NCBI RefSeq assembly: GCF_001591445.1
Contig: NZ_BCUX01000021.1
Span: forward strand, 40,411-104,410
Length of the DNA: 64,000 nt
Direction: 5' to 3'
Origin: Neobacillus drentensis NBRC 102427
Lineage (GTDB): Bacteria > Bacillota > Bacilli > Bacillales > Cytobacillaceae
The notes beneath the pieces are model-generated. The model saw only the letters and a program-made list of their open reading frames with translations, had not been told where the DNA came from and did not search any database. Position 1 is the first letter of the stretch. Each line of letters opens with the position of its first letter. The position numbers were made by a program, and so were the translations under genes. Below are positions 46,299 to 54,624 of this stretch, piece after piece.

Positions 46299-47771
46299 TC
46301 AAAAATTTTTGGACATTACACTTGCCAACTTTTCATAGTTATCATAGATCATTCTATATTTTTCACTATTTTCTTTAATTGGAACGATGGCTTCACCCAT
46401 AGGAATATTCTCTTTAATATCTTCAAAAGATTTTACCTTTCCTGTAGCAACTAGTGCTGTCCAAGCTGCTCCCCAGGCTGCACTGTGGTAGCTCTCTGGA
46501 ACATAAATTTCCGCTTCGAATACATCTGCCATCATTTGCAGCCATAATCGAGATCTCGATAAACCACCGTTAACATAAATCTTTTGATGCTTCCCTGCTA
46601 ACCGCTCTAATGCCTTGCCAATTTGAAAGAGGTTAAAAGTAATCCCTTCTAGAACCGCTCGTATAAAATGTTCTCTTTTATGTGTAATAGATAATCCATA
46701 AAAGTTTCCTTTTGCCCGTTGATTCCAGATTGGTGCTCTTTCGCCATTAATATAAGGTAGAAAAAGGATTCCGTCTGAACCAAGTGAAACCTTTTCAGCA
46801 TCTGCAAGGAATTCAGTGAAGCTTCTTTGGTCATTTAACAGGTCCTTTACCCATTGTAAGGCAATCCCGCCATTATTCGTTGGACCGCCTATGATAGAAG
46901 AATCTTCAGTAAAGGAATAACAAAAGGTTTCTTGATTATCACTTATCTTAACGCCTGAAGTTATTTGCCTGATGGCCCCGCTAGTTCCTACGGAAACCGC
47001 CACTTCACCAGGGAGAATCGCTCCAATTCCCAAGTTAGCCAACTGACCATCAGCAGCACCGATGACAAAAGGAAGTTCAGAGTCTATGCCCATTTCTTCC
47101 GCAATTTGAGGACTAATTCCCGTTAGTACCTCTGTCGGCGGGACAATTCTTGAAAGCTGTGCCTCATGAATACCCGTAAGCGTTAATAACTTTTGATTCC
47201 AGGTATGTGTGGATGGGTTAAATAACCCTGTCGCAGATGCCATCGAATAATCAATTACCCGCTGATTAAACCAGCATTGGAGTAAATACTCCTTAATCGA
47301 CATAAAGTACTTAGCTTGAAGGTAGGGTTCATAGTCTGTTTCTTTCATCCATAACAACTTAACGAATGGTGTCATTGGGTGAACCGGTGTTCCTGTTTCT
47401 GAATAAACCTCGTTACCCATTGTTTCTATCACTGATTCTGATTGTGGATAACTTCTTCCATCAGCCCAAATTAAAGCTGGAGAAATGGGAGAACCAGTCT
47501 CATCTACACAAATAAGTGAATGCATGGCAGCAGAAAATCCAATTGAAATCAGATCATTTTTCTCAATACCTGCTTTTTGAATCGCCTCTTTTATAGCTTG
47601 GACAGCGGATTGTTCAATCTCAATGGGATCTTGTTCCACCCAGCCTTGCTGTGGGTAATTAAACGTGTTCATTCTCTCTGCTTCTGCTATTAATTTCCCG
47701 TGTAAGTCAAATACGCATGCTTTAACACTTGTTGTTCCAATATCTAGTCCAATTACAACTTCTCTTGACAT
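46299..47771 (-). CDS. gntK: Gluconokinase (FGGY family)
   Basis: A 490-residue FGGY carbohydrate kinase that makes 6-phosphogluconate from gluconate. The N-terminal phosphate loop is VIGLDIGTTSVKACVFD; GWVEQDP and the substrate segment TGTPVHPMTPFVKLLWMKE are those of FGGY gluconokinases; AVSVGTSGAIR and NGGLSRSRLWLQMMADVF are family motifs. The ATG at 47771 follows GGAAGAGGAAGC. No gntP or gntZ is adjacent; instead larB and larC follow, which ties gluconate phosphorylation to nickel-pincer chemistry. Confidence 0.92.
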   Translation of the reverse strand: MSREVVIGLDIGTTSVKACVFDLHGKLIAEAERMNTFNYPQQGWVEQDPIEIEQSAVQAIKEAIQKAGIEKNDLISIGFSAAMHSLICVDETGSPISPALIWADGRSYPQSESVIETMGNEVYSETGTPVHPMTPFVKLLWMKETDYEPYLQAKYFMSIKEYLLQCWFNQRVIDYSMASATGLFNPSTHTWNQKLLTLTGIHEAQLSRIVPPTEVLTGISPQIAEEMGIDSELPFVIGAADGQLANLGIGAILPGEVAVSVGTSGAIRQITSGVKISDNQETFCYSFTEDSSIIGGPTNNGGIALQWVKDLLNDQRSFTEFLADAEKVSLGSDGILFLPYINGERAPIWNQRAKGNFYGLSITHKREHFIRAVLEGITFNLFQIGKALERLAGKHQKIYVNGGLSRSRLWLQMMADVFEAEIYVPESYHSAAWGAAWTALVATGKVKSFEDIKENIPMGEAIVPIKENSEKYRMIYDNYEKLASVMSKNF

Positions 47772-47840
47772 GCTTCCTCTTCCTTTTCACATAGCATTAA
47801 GTAACATTATCATTTTTCGCCATTTTATTATCGTTATAAT

Positions 47841-47870
47841 AAAAGGCTTTGGATCATTCCAAAGCCTTTT
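47841..47870. terminator. Terminator after larE
   Basis: A perfect 13-bp stem, AAAAGGCTTTGGA / TCCAAAGCCTTTT, loop TCAT. It separates the larA-SDR-larE operon from the gntK-larB-larC operon. Confidence 0.93.
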
Positions 47871-47912
47871 TTCAAAGCACTTTCCTAAACCAAATTGACG
47901 AAGCAGAAGCTA

Positions 47913-48713
47913 CTAAGATAACACCTTGTTCATACTTCCACTTTGATATCCAATTAAATCTAACGTGATATATTTGTAACCAAAGCCTTGAAGTGCTTTC
48001 ACGATTGAGTCATGATTATCAAGAATCTCCTTCATATCCTTAGGTTCTACTTCGATTCTTGCAATATCCTGATGTGTTCGTACCCGAACCTGATGGATAT
48101 CAAATGTTTTTAAAAAAGCCTCTGCTTTTTCAACCTTAGTCAGCTTTTCTTTTGTAATATATTCACCGTACGCAATTCTTGAAGACAGACAAGCTAACGA
48201 TGGTTTATCCCATGTTGGCAAATTAAATTCACGGGAGAGTTCTCTGATTTCTTGTTTAAACAGATTTGCTTCTAGGAGTGGGCCGCGTATCCCCTTTTCC
48301 TTAGCGGCTTGCATTCCTGGTCGAAATTCATTCATATCATCGGCAATGACTCCATAAACCACATTTTGAAAACCCTTTTCTTCCATGACAGGAATTAGAT
48401 GATCAAACAAACTGCTTTTACAGAAATAGCACCGATTTTTATTGTTTTCCGCGTACCCCGGAATTGCGAGTTCAGATGTTTCAATTACTTGGTGCCTGAC
48501 ACCAATTTGATTTGCCAGTACTTTTGCCTCTTCAAGCTCACTAGAAGGGTAGCTTTCAGAGTCTGCTGTAACAGCGAGAACATGGTCCGCACCTAATGCA
48601 TCCACAGCCGCCTTTAGTAGAAATGTACTGTCCACTCCTCCTGAAAACGCTACAACCACGGATTCCATTTCTCGGAGAATAGACGTTAAACTTTTGTATT
48701 TCTCTGTTAGCAT
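47913..48713 (-). CDS. larE: Nickel-pincer cofactor sulfur transferase LarE
   Basis: A 266-residue PP-loop enzyme that adenylates and sulfurises the pincer precursor. The PP-loop is VAFSGGVDSTFLLKA. Cysteines C95 and C98 (NRCYFCKSSLF) and C175 (SLACLSSRIAYGE) form a set of three. In the L. plantarum enzyme one cysteine is sacrificed; three-cysteine LarEs carry an iron-sulfur cluster and use it as sulfur carrier. I prefer the ATG at 48713 (GGGAGGAG upstream) over a GTG at 48758, which has no ribosome site. Confidence 0.93.
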   Translation of the reverse strand: MLTEKYKSLTSILREMESVVVAFSGGVDSTFLLKAAVDALGADHVLAVTADSESYPSSELEEAKVLANQIGVRHQVIETSELAIPGYAENNKNRCYFCKSSLFDHLIPVMEEKGFQNVVYGVIADDMNEFRPGMQAAKEKGIRGPLLEANLFKQEIRELSREFNLPTWDKPSLACLSSRIAYGEYITKEKLTKVEKAEAFLKTFDIHQVRVRTHQDIARIEVEPKDMKEILDNHDSIVKALQGFGYKYITLDLIGYQSGSMNKVLS

Positions 48714-48801
48714 GGCCCTTTTCTCCTCCCATCCCTTATCTAATTTAAAGTCAGCCACTGTTAATTTATTTATTAGGCTGTAGATTTATGTTCACCTTGG
48801 A

Positions 48802-49575
48802 TTATATTGTCATGCTGCCAAAGCCGCCGTCCACTCGAATAAGCGTACCTGTTACAAAACTTGACGCTTTATCAGAGGCAAGCCAAACCGTTGCACCTTG
48901 CAATTCTTCCGCTTCCCCAAAGCGATTCATTGGAGTATGTCTCATAATTGATTCAATGCGTTCTTTGTCTAAAATTTTCCGATTTTGTTCTGCAGGGAAA
49001 AATCCCGGAATAATAGCATTGACCCGAATACCATTCGGAGCAAATTCACGTGCTAAAAATTGTGTAACACTATTAATACCTGCTTTTGATACGGAATACG
49101 TAAACACTCTTGATAGTGGTGTTGTTGAAGATACAGATGAGATATTAATAATGCTTCCTTTTCTATCCTGCTCAATCATTTTCTTCGCAAAAATCTGGCA
49201 GGTTAACACAATTCCTTTTAAATTTATATCCATAATTTTGTCCCATTCGTCCATACCGAGTTCAAAAAATGGTGTGGCACTATTTGTACCTGGAGCATTT
49301 AAAAGAATATCCCAGCCGCCGGACCATTGTTCGATTTCATTCGCAACGTTAATTATAGAATCTTTTGAACTAACATCAGCAGAAAAAGCCTTTGCGTCTC
49401 CACCATTTTCTTTAATTTCCTTGACAACTTCCTCTGCTTTTTCAAGATTACGTCCTACAATCGCGACTTTTGCACCATGTTCTGCCAAGCCTTTTGCCAT
49501 CGCTGATCCTAAAACACCATTTCCACCAACTGCTACCGCAACTTTTCCAGTTAAATCAAATATTTTTGACATCAT
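48802..49575 (-). CDS. SDR oxidoreductase of the mannonate/fructuronate reductase type (UxuB-like)
   Basis: A 257-residue classical SDR. VAVGGNGVLGSAMAKGLAEHGAKVAIVGRN binds the cofactor; the catalytic residues are in NISSVSSTTPLSRVFTYSVSKAG (YxxxK). The segment GFFPAEQNRKIL followed by HTPMNRFGEAEELQGATVWLASDKASSFVTG is the pattern I associate with SDR-type D-mannonate oxidoreductases (B. subtilis UxuB/YjmF). It would reduce fructuronate, the product of UxaC encoded 10 kb away. It lies 19 bp after the LarA homologue and before larE. Confidence 0.82.
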   Translation of the reverse strand: MMSKIFDLTGKVAVAVGGNGVLGSAMAKGLAEHGAKVAIVGRNLEKAEEVVKEIKENGGDAKAFSADVSSKDSIINVANEIEQWSGGWDILLNAPGTNSATPFFELGMDEWDKIMDINLKGIVLTCQIFAKKMIEQDRKGSIINISSVSSTTPLSRVFTYSVSKAGINSVTQFLAREFAPNGIRVNAIIPGFFPAEQNRKILDKERIESIMRHTPMNRFGEAEELQGATVWLASDKASSFVTGTLIRVDGGFGSMTI

Positions 49576-49594
49576 TTATCTCTCCCTTGGTTTA

Positions 49595-50863
49595 TTAAAA
49601 TAAATCTCCATTTTCATTGAAAGTAATTTCATAAAGATCTGAACTTAGCTCCATATTCGGATGCTGCTTTACATATTCTAGTAAAGGCTCAGACACTTCA
49701 ATTTCACTTAGCACTAATGTATTTTTAATGCGGACTAATTTGACGTTTCTAAAATCCAAAATATTACAAGTTTTAATCGCAGCTTGAATTGCTTGCTTAT
49801 CGTTTGGCAATGTTGTAGCTATTTTTGTAGGAGCAACAACGGTTGAGGTTAAACCATTTGCATAAGTTCCCTCTTTATCCATCTTGTCTACTAACCGTTG
49901 TGTTGTAAAATCAGCCGTCCCAACACCATTGGCATTTCCCTCGGATTGATGAGTTACATCGAGTACCACCATTTTATTTACGTCAGGTCCACCTGAAGCA
50001 TAGGGGGTTGGATAACGTCCCGTAATATTTGGATCCATGCCATCCCCACTAATATTTTTACCGATTTCATCGATGACAAGGACATCTAATTGATCAAAGA
50101 AAAGCTTTGGTAATAACTCTTTTGCTTGCTTTTGAAGTTCATGTTCTTTATTAATAATCTCTTCTGGAGTTAGAACATCAATAATTGCTACTTTATCAAA
50201 TGCATTTTCAACCGTTGCCACTCCGAAAAGTATCGGTGTCTTTTCCATGATGATTTTCGCCATCGCCGGGACATTTTCTGCCATATATTTAAAGCCCATT
50301 TGATGACAAGCTTCTGCCCCTTTTTGCTTCCCTAATCCAATGCTAATCATCTTCATAATTCCACTTTCAACAGGTCCACGAAAGGCTGTATGTGGTTTTA
50401 CTCGGTTAATAATAACAATTCCGTCGGCTTCTGAAGCAAATTTATCCACATATACAGGTAACCCATTCGGAAGCTCACTAATTTTCACTACCTCCATTGA
50501 AGAGCGAATCTCACACCCAACGCTATCCTCGGTCACCCCTAGATGGGATAAAACTTCGCGTTGACCCTCTGCTGTCGCACCTCCGTGGCTGCCCATACTT
50601 GGGACAATAAAAGGTTTTGCACCTAAGTCTTTTAGAAACTTTACCGTTACTGCAGTAATTTCAACGAGGCGATCGAGCCCTCGGCTTCCTACCGCTAAGG
50701 CGATTTCCATCCCAGGCTGAATTTTATTCTCAATATGTACTTGCTGTAATTGTTCAAAAAGCGCAGAGCCAAGATCATCAATCTTTTTGTTATCAAAGTT
50801 AACTTTGACTTTGGCCATTTTAGGAACTGGAATATCTTTTAATAATTCCTGAAGGATACCCAT
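49595..50863 (-). CDS. LarA-superfamily nickel-pincer enzyme (putative sugar-acid C2 epimerase)
   Basis: A 422-residue LarA homologue. Residues that fit the known active site are H93 (MGSHGGAT), H158 (RVKPHTAFRGP), K171 (GIMKM) and H187 (AEACHQMG). The spacing 65 and 16 between them mirrors H108-H174 and K184-H200 of L. plantarum LarA, where the lysine tethers the pincer nucleotide and the histidine binds nickel. Substrate-side motifs differ from true lactate racemases. It heads the operon larA-like/SDR/larE; ATG at 50863, AAAGGAGTG upstream. Context (mannonate-type SDR, gluconokinase) suggests it epimerises D-mannonate and D-gluconate at C2, which is inference. Lactate or another 2-hydroxyacid remains possible. 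Confidence 0.85.
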   Translation of the reverse strand: MGILQELLKDIPVPKMAKVKVNFDNKKIDDLGSALFEQLQQVHIENKIQPGMEIALAVGSRGLDRLVEITAVTVKFLKDLGAKPFIVPSMGSHGGATAEGQREVLSHLGVTEDSVGCEIRSSMEVVKISELPNGLPVYVDKFASEADGIVIINRVKPHTAFRGPVESGIMKMISIGLGKQKGAEACHQMGFKYMAENVPAMAKIIMEKTPILFGVATVENAFDKVAIIDVLTPEEIINKEHELQKQAKELLPKLFFDQLDVLVIDEIGKNISGDGMDPNITGRYPTPYASGGPDVNKMVVLDVTHQSEGNANGVGTADFTTQRLVDKMDKEGTYANGLTSTVVAPTKIATTLPNDKQAIQAAIKTCNILDFRNVKLVRIKNTLVLSEIEVSEPLLEYVKQHPNMELSSDLYEITFNENGDLF

Positions 50864-50946
50864 GTTTACTTCACTCCTTTATTTACTATTAAGTTTCCTC
50901 ATTCGTTACTTTTCCATGTATTTATTAGGATTATTAATATATCTTC

Positions 50947-50960
50947 TGTAATCCCTTTCA
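50947..50960. promoter_or_regulatory. cre-like site upstream of the larA-like operon
   Basis: TGTAATCCCTTTCA fits the cre consensus at 13 of 14 positions; the central G is C. Nearly the same variant occurs upstream of uxaC and of the symporter gene. Confidence 0.5.
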
Positions 50961-50994
50961 AAAGAAGTTAAAAAAAGGTAATGATATTTTTTCT

Positions 50995-51019
50995 TTAATT
51001 TGTTTACCAAACAAACTAA
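50995..51019. promoter_or_regulatory. ROK/XylR-type operator between the larA-like gene and ROK regulator 1
   Basis: TTAATTTGTTTA, C, CAAACAAACTAA: the half-sites match as inverted repeats at 10 of 12 positions. It closely resembles the Bacillus XylR operator type. It overlaps the likely -35 of the ROK gene (TATAAT at 51027-51032) and the upstream region of the divergent larA-like operon. Confidence 0.8.
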
Positions 51020-51101
51020 TTACCTGTATAATATCATTAGGACTAAATTACGTCAATATTTATAGCTTATTTCCTTTTAAAAAATAGCAAGGAGGTTCTT
51101 T

Positions 51102-52283
51102 ATGCTCACAGGAGATGCAGCATTTATCAAAAAAATAAACAGATCTTTGATCTTAAGTAAAATTGTTGAGCATAAATTGATATCTAGAGCAGAGCTTGCC
51201 AAGCTTACAGGATTAAATAAAGCAACCATCTCTGTACAGGTATCAGATTTATTGGACAAAGAACTAATTTATGAAACACAGCAGGAACACAAAAGTGTAG
51301 GAAGAAGGCCCATCATGCTCTCCGTTAATCGAGAAGCAGGGTTTGCCCTGGGAATTGATCTAGATAAAAGTTCAATTACTTTTACCATTTCGGATTTAAT
51401 TGGTACTTCCATTCAAACTGATATAATAGAACTCAATGTCTCAGATTATGATTTCATTCTTAAGATATTAATCGATCAGATCAATAATTATAAATCCAAA
51501 TTCAATCATACTCGTTACGGTCTTGTTGGAATTGCCATTGGAATACATGGAATTGTCAATAAAGATGAAATAATTGATTTTGTCCCTCAACACGGCTGGC
51601 AAAACAAAACCTTAAAAGAGGACCTAGAAAAGGCAATCGGAATTAATGTTTACATCGAAAATAATGCTAACCTTTGCTCCATTGCAGAAAAAGTCTACAA
51701 GCACCACCAATGCAACAACCTATTATCCGTCAGCCTGTATTCTGGAATTGGTCTTGGTTTCATTATTAATGATACATTATTCAAAGGATTTCACGGTTAT
51801 GCGGGCGAGATAGGGCATATGATTGTCGTCCCAAATGGACTCCCCTGCCGTTGCGGAAATTTGGGCTGTTGGGAACAATACGCTTCCGAATTAAGTTTTA
51901 TTACCCATTTAGCTAAGGATCAAAAGAACCTAGCTTTTAACTATATTGATTTCCAAAATCGGTTGCTTGAGCATGACCCTGCTTTCCAAAAAGAGATTGA
52001 TCGATTTATCATGTTTATTTCAATTGGTTTAAATAATTTGATTAACCTTTATAATCCTGAAATATTAGTGGTCAATAGTGAAATCCTCCGTTTATATCCT
52101 AATGCAGCTGAAGAACTTAAAGCCCATCTCACTTCCTCCATTAGCCATTATTCGGAATTGGTGATCTCACAATTTGGGAAAAGGGCGTGTATCATGGGAG
52201 CCTGCGCACTGGCAATTCAAAACTTCTTAGGAGTTTCAGAGCTTTGTTTAACTTTGACTGAGGAAAGCTTTCTCGATAAATAG
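51102..52283 (+). CDS. ROK-family transcriptional repressor 1 (XylR-like)
   Basis: A 393-residue ROK regulator. The N-terminal winged helix is ISRAELAKLTGLNKATISVQVSDLLDKELI, followed by the GRRPIML linker. The sugar-kinase-like domain has FALGIDLDKSSITF, NNANLCSIAE and the zinc motif GHMIVVPNGLPCRCGNLGCWEQYAS (H-x-CxCGxxGC). It is divergent from the larA-like operon and shares an operator with it. A second closely related ROK gene is at 61106. The inducer is probably a sugar acid of the pathway. Confidence 0.93.
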   Translation: MLTGDAAFIKKINRSLILSKIVEHKLISRAELAKLTGLNKATISVQVSDLLDKELIYETQQEHKSVGRRPIMLSVNREAGFALGIDLDKSSITFTISDLIGTSIQTDIIELNVSDYDFILKILIDQINNYKSKFNHTRYGLVGIAIGIHGIVNKDEIIDFVPQHGWQNKTLKEDLEKAIGINVYIENNANLCSIAEKVYKHHQCNNLLSVSLYSGIGLGFIINDTLFKGFHGYAGEIGHMIVVPNGLPCRCGNLGCWEQYASELSFITHLAKDQKNLAFNYIDFQNRLLEHDPAFQKEIDRFIMFISIGLNNLINLYNPEILVVNSEILRLYPNAAEELKAHLTSSISHYSELVISQFGKRACIMGACALAIQNFLGVSELCLTLTEESFLDK

Positions 52284-52302
52284 AATAAGCAAAAAGGAAC
52301 AT

Positions 52303-52330
52303 AAGCCTTCACTTCCGAGGGCTTTTTCTT
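52303..52330 (+). terminator. Terminator of ROK gene 1
   Basis: AAGCCTTC, ACTTCC, GAGGGCTT, then TTTCTTTTT. Confidence 0.8.
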
Positions 52331-52511
52331 TTTCCTATGGAAATTTACGAAAAGACGAGAAAAACGATGTAATTATAAGAAAAAGAGTGATGGTAACATT
52401 TTCATACCAAATGTTCCCGTTTTCATGACGTTTGTTTCCGTTTTCAGTGAGATTGTTTAAAACTTGGTAATGAATGATAATAAGAGTATCAAATTAATAG
52501 GAGGAATTGTA

Positions 52512-52613
52512 ATGAAGAAGTTAATTAATTTAGTAATTAAACAAATTGAAAAAAATGGTGAATACATTCCATTTCATCTATCCGAACCAGTCAGAACCAA
52601 TTCACACAAATAA
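52512..52613 (+). CDS. Small ORF of 33 codons with strong translation signals
   Basis: The ORF begins MKKLINLVIKQIEKNGEYI and ends in NSHK. AGGAGG lies seven bases ahead of its ATG. The first half could form an amphipathic helix with basic ends. A 12-bp terminator stem begins within its last codons, so it looks like a complete, independently transcribed mRNA. I recognise no family. It lies between the ROK gene and the AraC operon, and its stretch is otherwise without genes. Signal peptide or toxin-like roles are only guesses. Confidence 0.6.
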   Translation: MKKLINLVIKQIEKNGEYIPFHLSEPVRTNSHK

Positions 52614-52634
52614 AATGTGAATTGGTTTTTTTTG
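52595..52634 (+). terminator. Terminator of the small ORF
   Basis: AACCAATTCACA, 9-base loop, TGTGAATTGGTT, then TTTTTTTG. The left arm overlaps the last codons of the ORF. Confidence 0.9.
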
Positions 52635-52640
52635 TTTAAA

Positions 52641-52680
52641 ATAAAAAAAAGTGCCTGACACTCTATTAGTGCCTGACACC
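52641..52680 (-). terminator. Terminator made of two GTGTCAGGCAC repeats
   Basis: GTGCCTGACAC occurs at 52651-52661 and 52669-52679 as direct repeats. The 11-mer is nearly self-complementary, so the two copies can pair with one A-A mismatch around a 7-base loop. On the minus strand TTTTTTTTATTTT follows. It lies 9 bp past the stop of the AraC operon's last gene. Confidence 0.75.
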
Positions 52681-52688
52681 CATTTTAC

Positions 52689-53549
52689 TTAAAACCAATC
52701 GCTATAGCCTAATTTTCTTAGGTGGTTTGCTGATATTTCTAAACAATCTAATGGATCACGACCATAGGTATCATCTTGTTCTACCAAGAAATATTGTACT
52801 CCGCTCTCCAAACCTGCTTCGATAATTGCTTTGACATCAAGGTTGCCTTCCCCAAGCTCGGCGAATTCAATCGTGCTTGTAAAGATATGCATGAATTTAG
52901 CCATGTCTTTAAAGTCTACTTCACTTAAATCCATCTGTCCGATTCGGTAATCCTTTAGGTGCAATAAAGAAATACGTCCAGAGTATTCTTTAACGAACTC
53001 GACTGGATTTACGCCTGCTCTTTGAATCCAGTGAACATCTAACTCAAAGCCAAGTTTTGTTGTGTTATTTTTAATGATATCCAATAAATATTCACCATCA
53101 TATTTTTGGAACTCGAGGTGATGTGTATGATAATACAATTCAATTCCATGTTCCGCTAATCTATGTGCCATTTTTTCTGCCTTATCTATAAATTCCATGA
53201 TTTTATCTTTATGACCCATACAGGTTAACGGCAGCATTCCGATTCGTAAAAAATTACAATCTAGGGTCTTACAATCGTTAACAATTTTATCGAAATCGTT
53301 GGTTAATGTTTCTCCTGGCATACCAGGCATCATTGGCTCAACCGCTGCAGATAGCGCTGCAATTTTGATATCAAAATCTTCACTTGCTCTTTTTAATTCA
53401 GCAACATTTTCAGCGGTCATTGGAATTTGGGATACCTCTACAGCATGATATCCAAGCTCCTGAACTTTTCTCATTGTTTCATAGGCACCTAGTTCTTCTA
53501 CTTTGCCTTTTAACATCATCATTTGAACGCCAATTTTACCTTTTTTCAT
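52689..53549 (-). CDS. Sugar phosphate isomerase/epimerase, TIM barrel (AP endonuclease 2 family)
   Basis: A 286-residue TIM-barrel protein. VQMMMLKGKVEELGAYETMRKVQELGYHAVEVSQ is the typical opening. Metal ligands probably lie in ELYYHTHHLEF, LGFELDVHWIQRAG, LLHLKDYR and YFLVEQDD. The family contains isomerases, epimerases and lyases acting on sugars, inositols and keto-glycosides, so the reaction is open. It is the last gene of the AraC-led operon, 2 bp after an Idh-type oxidoreductase. Confidence 0.85.
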   Translation of the reverse strand: MKKGKIGVQMMMLKGKVEELGAYETMRKVQELGYHAVEVSQIPMTAENVAELKRASEDFDIKIAALSAAVEPMMPGMPGETLTNDFDKIVNDCKTLDCNFLRIGMLPLTCMGHKDKIMEFIDKAEKMAHRLAEHGIELYYHTHHLEFQKYDGEYLLDIIKNNTTKLGFELDVHWIQRAGVNPVEFVKEYSGRISLLHLKDYRIGQMDLSEVDFKDMAKFMHIFTSTIEFAELGEGNLDVKAIIEAGLESGVQYFLVEQDDTYGRDPLDCLEISANHLRKLGYSDWF

Positions 53550-53551
53550 GG

Positions 53552-54556
53552 TTACCCCTCCATTTTTATCGTTTGTTTTGTCTCTGAAGACAGAAGAACA
53601 GCATCGATCATTTGCATGGAAACGAGTGCATCCTTTGCATGAACATAATCATGGCTGTCTTGCAAAATACAGTTATAGAATTGATTGATCGTTTTCACAT
53701 GACTTGCACCATAATAGAATTTTGAGCCAGGCAGCTTAGCGTCCTCTACCAATTCTTCCTTTTTACCCTCTAGTGTCACTCTTGTAAGAATGCTATCCTT
53801 GATGTTAAATTTTCCTTTTTCTAAGACTGCCTCTAGCTCAACACTTGCATTTTCTGCATTGGCATTCGTGGCAAAGAATAACCCCTTGGCACCATTTTTA
53901 AACTGAATATGAGCCGATGCTGTATCTTCGACTTCTATTCCGTAGTCCAATAGTTGGTCAATGGTTCCTCTGATTGCTTCCATTTCACCACCGAGCAGCT
54001 GCAGTAAATCTAAGGTATGAAGAGCTTGGTTAATCATTACGCCGCCGCCGGCATACTCCATTTGACCACGCCAGGGCTTAACATCATAATAAGCCTTTGG
54101 TCTAAACCAAGGTACCAAGCCCTTGACACCGGTGACTTTTCCGTATTCGCCGCTCTTAACCATCTCTTGAAGCATTTCAAATGTTTCATTATACCGGTTT
54201 TGTAAACACACACCGATTTTAACATCATTGTGTACTTCCTCAAGTTTGACAAGCGCCTGTCCCTCTTCCGTGTTCAAGCCAAGCGGCTTTTCTTGAAATA
54301 CATGTACTCCCTTTTCAACACAAGCTTTTGTTACAGGGTAGTGTAAGTAGTGAGGCAGACAATTATGGACACAATCCAGCATTTCTTTTTCTAGCATCTC
54401 ATGATAATCCGTATAAAAGTTTACCCCTGGTACGGTATCTTTTAATGATTCATTATTATCACAAACTGCCACCAATTCCGCATTTGGGTTAGCTTGTATA
54501 GCTGGAATATGAATTTTAGAAATATCTCCAAGTCCAATTACTGCTACTTTTAGCAT
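53552..54556 (-). CDS. Gfo/Idh/MocA-family oxidoreductase A
   Basis: A 334-residue NAD(P)-dependent oxidoreductase. The N-terminal Rossmann motif is VAVIGLGDISKIHIPAI; the EKP signature is VFQEKPLGLN; the C-terminal domain includes GGGVMINQALHTLDLLQLLGG, where the aspartate/histidine are the usual catalytic groups. It probably oxidises a sugar hydroxyl, for example C3 of a glycoside or an inositol. It lies 69 bp from oxidoreductase B. The ATG is at 54556. Confidence 0.9.
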   Translation of the reverse strand: MLKVAVIGLGDISKIHIPAIQANPNAELVAVCDNNESLKDTVPGVNFYTDYHEMLEKEMLDCVHNCLPHYLHYPVTKACVEKGVHVFQEKPLGLNTEEGQALVKLEEVHNDVKIGVCLQNRYNETFEMLQEMVKSGEYGKVTGVKGLVPWFRPKAYYDVKPWRGQMEYAGGGVMINQALHTLDLLQLLGGEMEAIRGTIDQLLDYGIEVEDTASAHIQFKNGAKGLFFATNANAENASVELEAVLEKGKFNIKDSILTRVTLEGKKEELVEDAKLPGSKFYYGASHVKTINQFYNCILQDSHDYVHAKDALVSMQMIDAVLLSSETKQTIKMEG

Positions 54557-54624
54557 CAGCCTATCCCCTTTTTTGAAACGAACTCAAAGCTATAATAGCG
54601 ATGAGTTAGTTTTCATGTGTTTAA

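Noticed and set aside
46649..46834. Short frame within gntK
   Set aside because: Overlaps the gluconokinase domain in another frame with no ribosome site.
48788..49603. Long antisense reading frame (271 codons) opposite the mannonate-type SDR
   Set aside because: No ribosome site, serine/proline-rich low-complexity translation, and the opposite strand encodes a clear SDR; it is a shadow frame.
49595..50863. Plain lactate racemase operon
   Set aside because: No larD-type transporter or lactate dehydrogenase is nearby, substrate-side motifs differ, and the partners are sugar-acid enzymes.
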